Below, in pieces: positions 61,017-64,000 of a DNA stretch of 64,000 bases. The DNA lies in the NCBI GenBank assembly GCA_029210815.1, contig JARGGB010000003.1, positions 1 to 64,000 of the forward strand, read 5' to 3'. The notes below the pieces were generated by a model. The model had not been told where the DNA came from. It did not search any database and saw only the letters and a list, made by a program, of their open reading frames with translations. The stretch is from Candidatus Brevefilum sp. (GTDB taxonomy: Bacteria; Chloroflexota; Anaerolineae; Anaerolineales; Anaerolineaceae). A program made the position numbers and the translations under genes. Position 1 is the first letter of the stretch, and every line of letters begins with the position of its first letter.

Positions 61017-61943
61017 ATGCCGCTGATAACCTTATTTACTGCACCCAAACCCTTTCTTGATCCCCATATAAAGATCATTCAGGAGAACACCCTGGACAAC
61101 TGGCTTGCCCTGGGTGAGGCTGTTCAGGTTGTAGTAATTGGCGATGAGCCAGGCATTGCAGAGGCTTGTACCGAACGCGGTATTTTGCATTTGCCAAATG
61201 TATGCTGCAATAAGATGGGAACCCCATTAATCAGTTCAATTTTCCAGCTTGCCAGGGATGTCAATGTTTCGCCATTTCTGATGTACAGCAATGCGGACAT
61301 CTTGTTTTTTCCTGAGCTTTCATCCGTGGTCGAGATATTGTCATCCAAAGCGGATCGGTTTCTTGGTGTGGGCGAACGATGGGATCTCGATATTGACCAT
61401 CCTGTGGATTTCTCGGGGGATTGGGAGAAGTCATTAAGGACAGAATTGCAAGCAAACGGGAAACGGCATAAACGAACAGGCAGTGATTATTTCATTTATC
61501 CGCGCTCTTGTTTTACAGAAATCCCCGACTTTGCTGTTGGCAGGGCTGGCTGGGATAATTGGATGATCTTTAACGCCCGTTGGCAGGATTGCCCCCTGGT
61601 TGATCTTTCAAAAGGTTTAACCATTGTCCATCAAAACCACGGTTATGGGCATTTGCCAGACGGCATCATTCATTATTATCAGCCTGAAACAGAAGAAAAT
61701 GTTAAGCTTGCTGGGGGTCGACGGACGATATTCACCTTAAGTGATCATACGCACACATTTGATGGTGAAGAACTTACCAGGAAAAAATTAGACTGGCAAG
61801 CATTTTGGCGGGAGGTAGAAATCTTTCCGCTGGTGAAACTGCATTCGCACACTCTGGGATTCTTATTCTTTGCAATTTTCCATCCTCTAAAAGCCTATAA
61901 AGAGCTCAGGGGACGCTTGAAATATAAACTTGGGAAAAAATAA
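61017..61943 (+). CDS. Putative GT-A-fold glycosyltransferase-like protein
   Basis: MPLITLFTAPKPFLDPHIKIIQENTLDNWLAL...FLMYSNADILFF; cluster context. Confidence 0.55.
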   Translation: MPLITLFTAPKPFLDPHIKIIQENTLDNWLALGEAVQVVVIGDEPGIAEACTERGILHLPNVCCNKMGTPLISSIFQLARDVNVSPFLMYSNADILFFPELSSVVEILSSKADRFLGVGERWDLDIDHPVDFSGDWEKSLRTELQANGKRHKRTGSDYFIYPRSCFTEIPDFAVGRAGWDNWMIFNARWQDCPLVDLSKGLTIVHQNHGYGHLPDGIIHYYQPETEENVKLAGGRRTIFTLSDHTHTFDGEELTRKKLDWQAFWREVEIFPLVKLHSHTLGFLFFAIFHPLKAYKELRGRLKYKLGKK

Positions 61944-61971
61944 ACTCATTTTGAATTATTAGGATGACCTT

Positions 61972-62970
61972 ATGCCACGTATTGGAATGAACCCTTCAAG
62001 AGGGGTAAGCCTTGATTTTGAACCGGCGCGTACAACGGTTGCCGTTCTTGTATATGCGCCGCACCAAGCGGGATATTTTGAGAATCGGATGGACGTCACG
62101 AAGATGACCCTCCAGAGCATCCTCACAAATACAGAAGAGCCCTTTGACTTGCTTGTGTTTGATAACGGCAGCAGTCCTGAAATGGTTGAATATCTTCAAG
62201 GACTTTATAAAAATGGTTCGATTGATTACTTGCACCTTTCAAAAAGCAATATTGGCAAACTGAATGCGCTTAACATAATCTATAATATAGCACCCGGTGA
62301 AATTGTTGCCTATTGCGATGACGATGTTTTTCATCTTCCTGGTTGGTTGGGCAAGCACCTGGAAATCATTGACACCTTCCCGAATGTCGGGGCGGTGACA
62401 GGCTTTTACATTCGGGAACGGGTGGCACTCAGCTCGGAAAGCACGCTGGCTTTTGCGAATCAGCCTGATGTAGAAGCTGTGCGAGGTTTGTTGATGCCCC
62501 GAAAGTGGGAAGAGGAATATCTCATCAATACGGGGCGCACCTGGGAACGCTATGAATCCGAGGTGGCAGGGATTGAAGATGTGATCGTCAAATATCGGGG
62601 ATTGGAAGCCTGGGTTTCTGCGCATCATTTCCAGATGGTCACGCCAAAAAAAGTGATGCAAGAAATTCTGTCGGAGATGCTGCCTGAGGGCTGGACCGAC
62701 AGGGTCATGGGGCGGATGATTGAGATGGATGATCTCATGGATGCAAAAGGTTACTTGCGGTTTTGTACCCGGGAGCAGACGATGCGCTTGATGGGAAATG
62801 CCATTTCCGATGAGGTTGCCCAAATCGCTCAAAAATCTGGTCTGACGGTCAATCCCGCCAACACAGGGAAGAAATCCCGTGGATTGATGAATCGCCTGGC
62901 ACAGGTAAAGTGGATTCGGTACATCCTGCAAGGCACAGTCAACCGCATCTACCGGTGGTTGAATAATTGA
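61972..62970 (+). CDS. GT2-type glycosyltransferase
   Basis: TVAVLVYAPHQAGYF...LLVFDNGSSPEMVEYL...NIGKLNALNIIYNIAPGEIVAYCDDDVF. Confidence 0.85.
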   Translation: MPRIGMNPSRGVSLDFEPARTTVAVLVYAPHQAGYFENRMDVTKMTLQSILTNTEEPFDLLVFDNGSSPEMVEYLQGLYKNGSIDYLHLSKSNIGKLNALNIIYNIAPGEIVAYCDDDVFHLPGWLGKHLEIIDTFPNVGAVTGFYIRERVALSSESTLAFANQPDVEAVRGLLMPRKWEEEYLINTGRTWERYESEVAGIEDVIVKYRGLEAWVSAHHFQMVTPKKVMQEILSEMLPEGWTDRVMGRMIEMDDLMDAKGYLRFCTREQTMRLMGNAISDEVAQIAQKSGLTVNPANTGKKSRGLMNRLAQVKWIRYILQGTVNRIYRWLNN

Positions 62971-63062
62971 ATTTTTTAAAGACTTCAATCTAAATCATCC
63001 AGATAATGATGCCGCATATAAACATCATTCATTCTTAATGCCGTTATAACCGGGCATCCCAC

Positions 63063-63071
63063 TGGTATAAT
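63063..63071 (+). promoter_or_regulatory. Extended -10 promoter element TGGTATAAT
   Basis: Read directly, upstream of the NeuA-like gene. Confidence 0.5.
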
Positions 63072-63233
63072 ATCAGTCTGATAAAGATGCTTTTGAAGGA
63101 TTGTTATTGTTGAATAAAAATGAATTTTCGTTGGAAAATATTACACCTGAAGAATGCCTTTTCACGATCTACTGCAGAGTAGAAAGAAACCATTCTTTTT
63201 ATCAACTGTCTTTACAGAACGGAGGGATATCCT

Positions 63234-64000
63234 ATGGCAACTAAACCAGAGGTTCTTGGAATTATCCCAGCCAGGGGTGGATCAAAAGGGATTCCACGCA
63301 AGAATATCCGAGATTTTGCCGGCTATCCCTTGATTGCGTATAGTATTGCGGCAGGACTGCAGTCCGAACACATCACCCGTTTAATTGTTACAACGGATGA
63401 CCCTGAAATTGCTGAAATCGCACGATCCTTTGGTGCAGAAGTGCCATTTATACGCCCAAAATCCCTGGCACAGGATGACACCCTGGATTTGCCTGTTTTT
63501 CAACACGCCCTGAATTGGCTTGCAGAAGCGGAAGGATATCGACCAGAGCTGGTTGTTCACCTTCGGCCGACTTCTCCCGTGCGGCCGGTTGGACTGGTTG
63601 ACGAATCAATTGAGATCTTATTGGCGCATCCAGAAGCGGACTCAGTGCGGGGGATTGTCCCTGCAGGGCAGAACCCATATAAGATGTGGAAAATTAACGG
63701 CAATGGTCAGATGACCCCACTGCTTACGGTTGAGGGCATGGATGAGCCTTATAATTCACCCCGCCAGTCTTTGCCAAAAGTTTACTGGCATACAGGAATT
63801 ATTGATGTAATCCACCCCCGGGTAATTCTGGAAAAATCCTCAATGAGCGGCGATCTGATTTTACCGGTCCATGTTGACCCGGTTTTTTCAGTGGATATTG
63901 ATACACCCCTGGATTGGGCGCATTGTGAAAGCCTTATACGAGAACGAGATTTAGAGATGGTCTATCCCGGGAAACCTTTGCGGAAGTGGCCAGAGAAAGT
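63234..64000 (+). CDS. Acylneuraminate cytidylyltransferase (NeuA/PseF-like), truncated by the window end
   Basis: Frame open to the last base: MATKPEVLGIIPARGGSKGIPRKNIRDFAGYPLIAYSIAAGL...LVVHLRPTSPVRP...VYWHTGIIDVIHP; GGAGGG RBS. Absent from the ORF track because it lacks a stop in the window. Confidence 0.95.
   Translation, partial: MATKPEVLGIIPARGGSKGIPRKNIRDFAGYPLIAYSIAAGLQSEHITRLIVTTDDPEIAEIARSFGAEVPFIRPKSLAQDDTLDLPVFQHALNWLAEAEGYRPELVVHLRPTSPVRPVGLVDESIEILLAHPEADSVRGIVPAGQNPYKMWKINGNGQMTPLLTVEGMDEPYNSPRQSLPKVYWHTGIIDVIHPRVILEKSSMSGDLILPVHVDPVFSVDIDTPLDWAHCESLIRERDLEMVYPGKPLRKWPEK

Noticed and set aside
62239-62988. 249-aa minus-strand ORF opposite the GT2 gene
   Set aside because: Plus-strand GT2 motifs are clear; the antisense product has no recognisable features.

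Overview
The window looks like a chromosomal segment from a Chloroflexota (Anaerolineae-like) bacterium; that assignment is inferred from gene content and protein style only. Main blocks: (1) 0-16.5 kb, an accessory region with a transposase remnant, a cohesin-like surface protein, a ~2.1-kDa-residue MBG-repeat adhesin, four paralogous minus-strand Cys4 plus transmembrane proteins, and a RAYT (REP-associated tyrosine transposase) flanked symmetrically by structured GTAG...CTAC palindromic repeats (REPIN-like). (2) rpsB-tsf-pyrH and a tRNA-Arg with anticodon GCG. (3) Secreted/lipoprotein genes: GH2, CBM9-like plus GH3, a SARP/BTAD regulator, a DUF3048 protein, and a paralog/pseudogene pair. (4) cdsA-uppS-frr on the minus strand, apparently separated from pyrH by an inversion. 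(5) A znuABC-like operon with a Fur-family regulator and a perfect 31-nt operator palindrome. (6) ANT(6)-like nucleotidyltransferase, tRNA-Asn, SbcD-like nuclease, CDP-alcohol phosphatidyltransferase and LABLAT-type acyltransferase. (7) 44-64 kb, a surface polysaccharide / nonulosonic-acid-type cluster with ABC exporter, UDP-GlcNAc 4,6-dehydratase-like enzyme, NeuB-like synthase and two cytidylyltransferases, the last running off the window edge. The strongest leads are the RAYT/REPIN array with covarying hairpins, the Cys4-TM paralog family with a conserved upstream element, an unannotated 33-aa ORF, and the tRNA-Arg(GCG).
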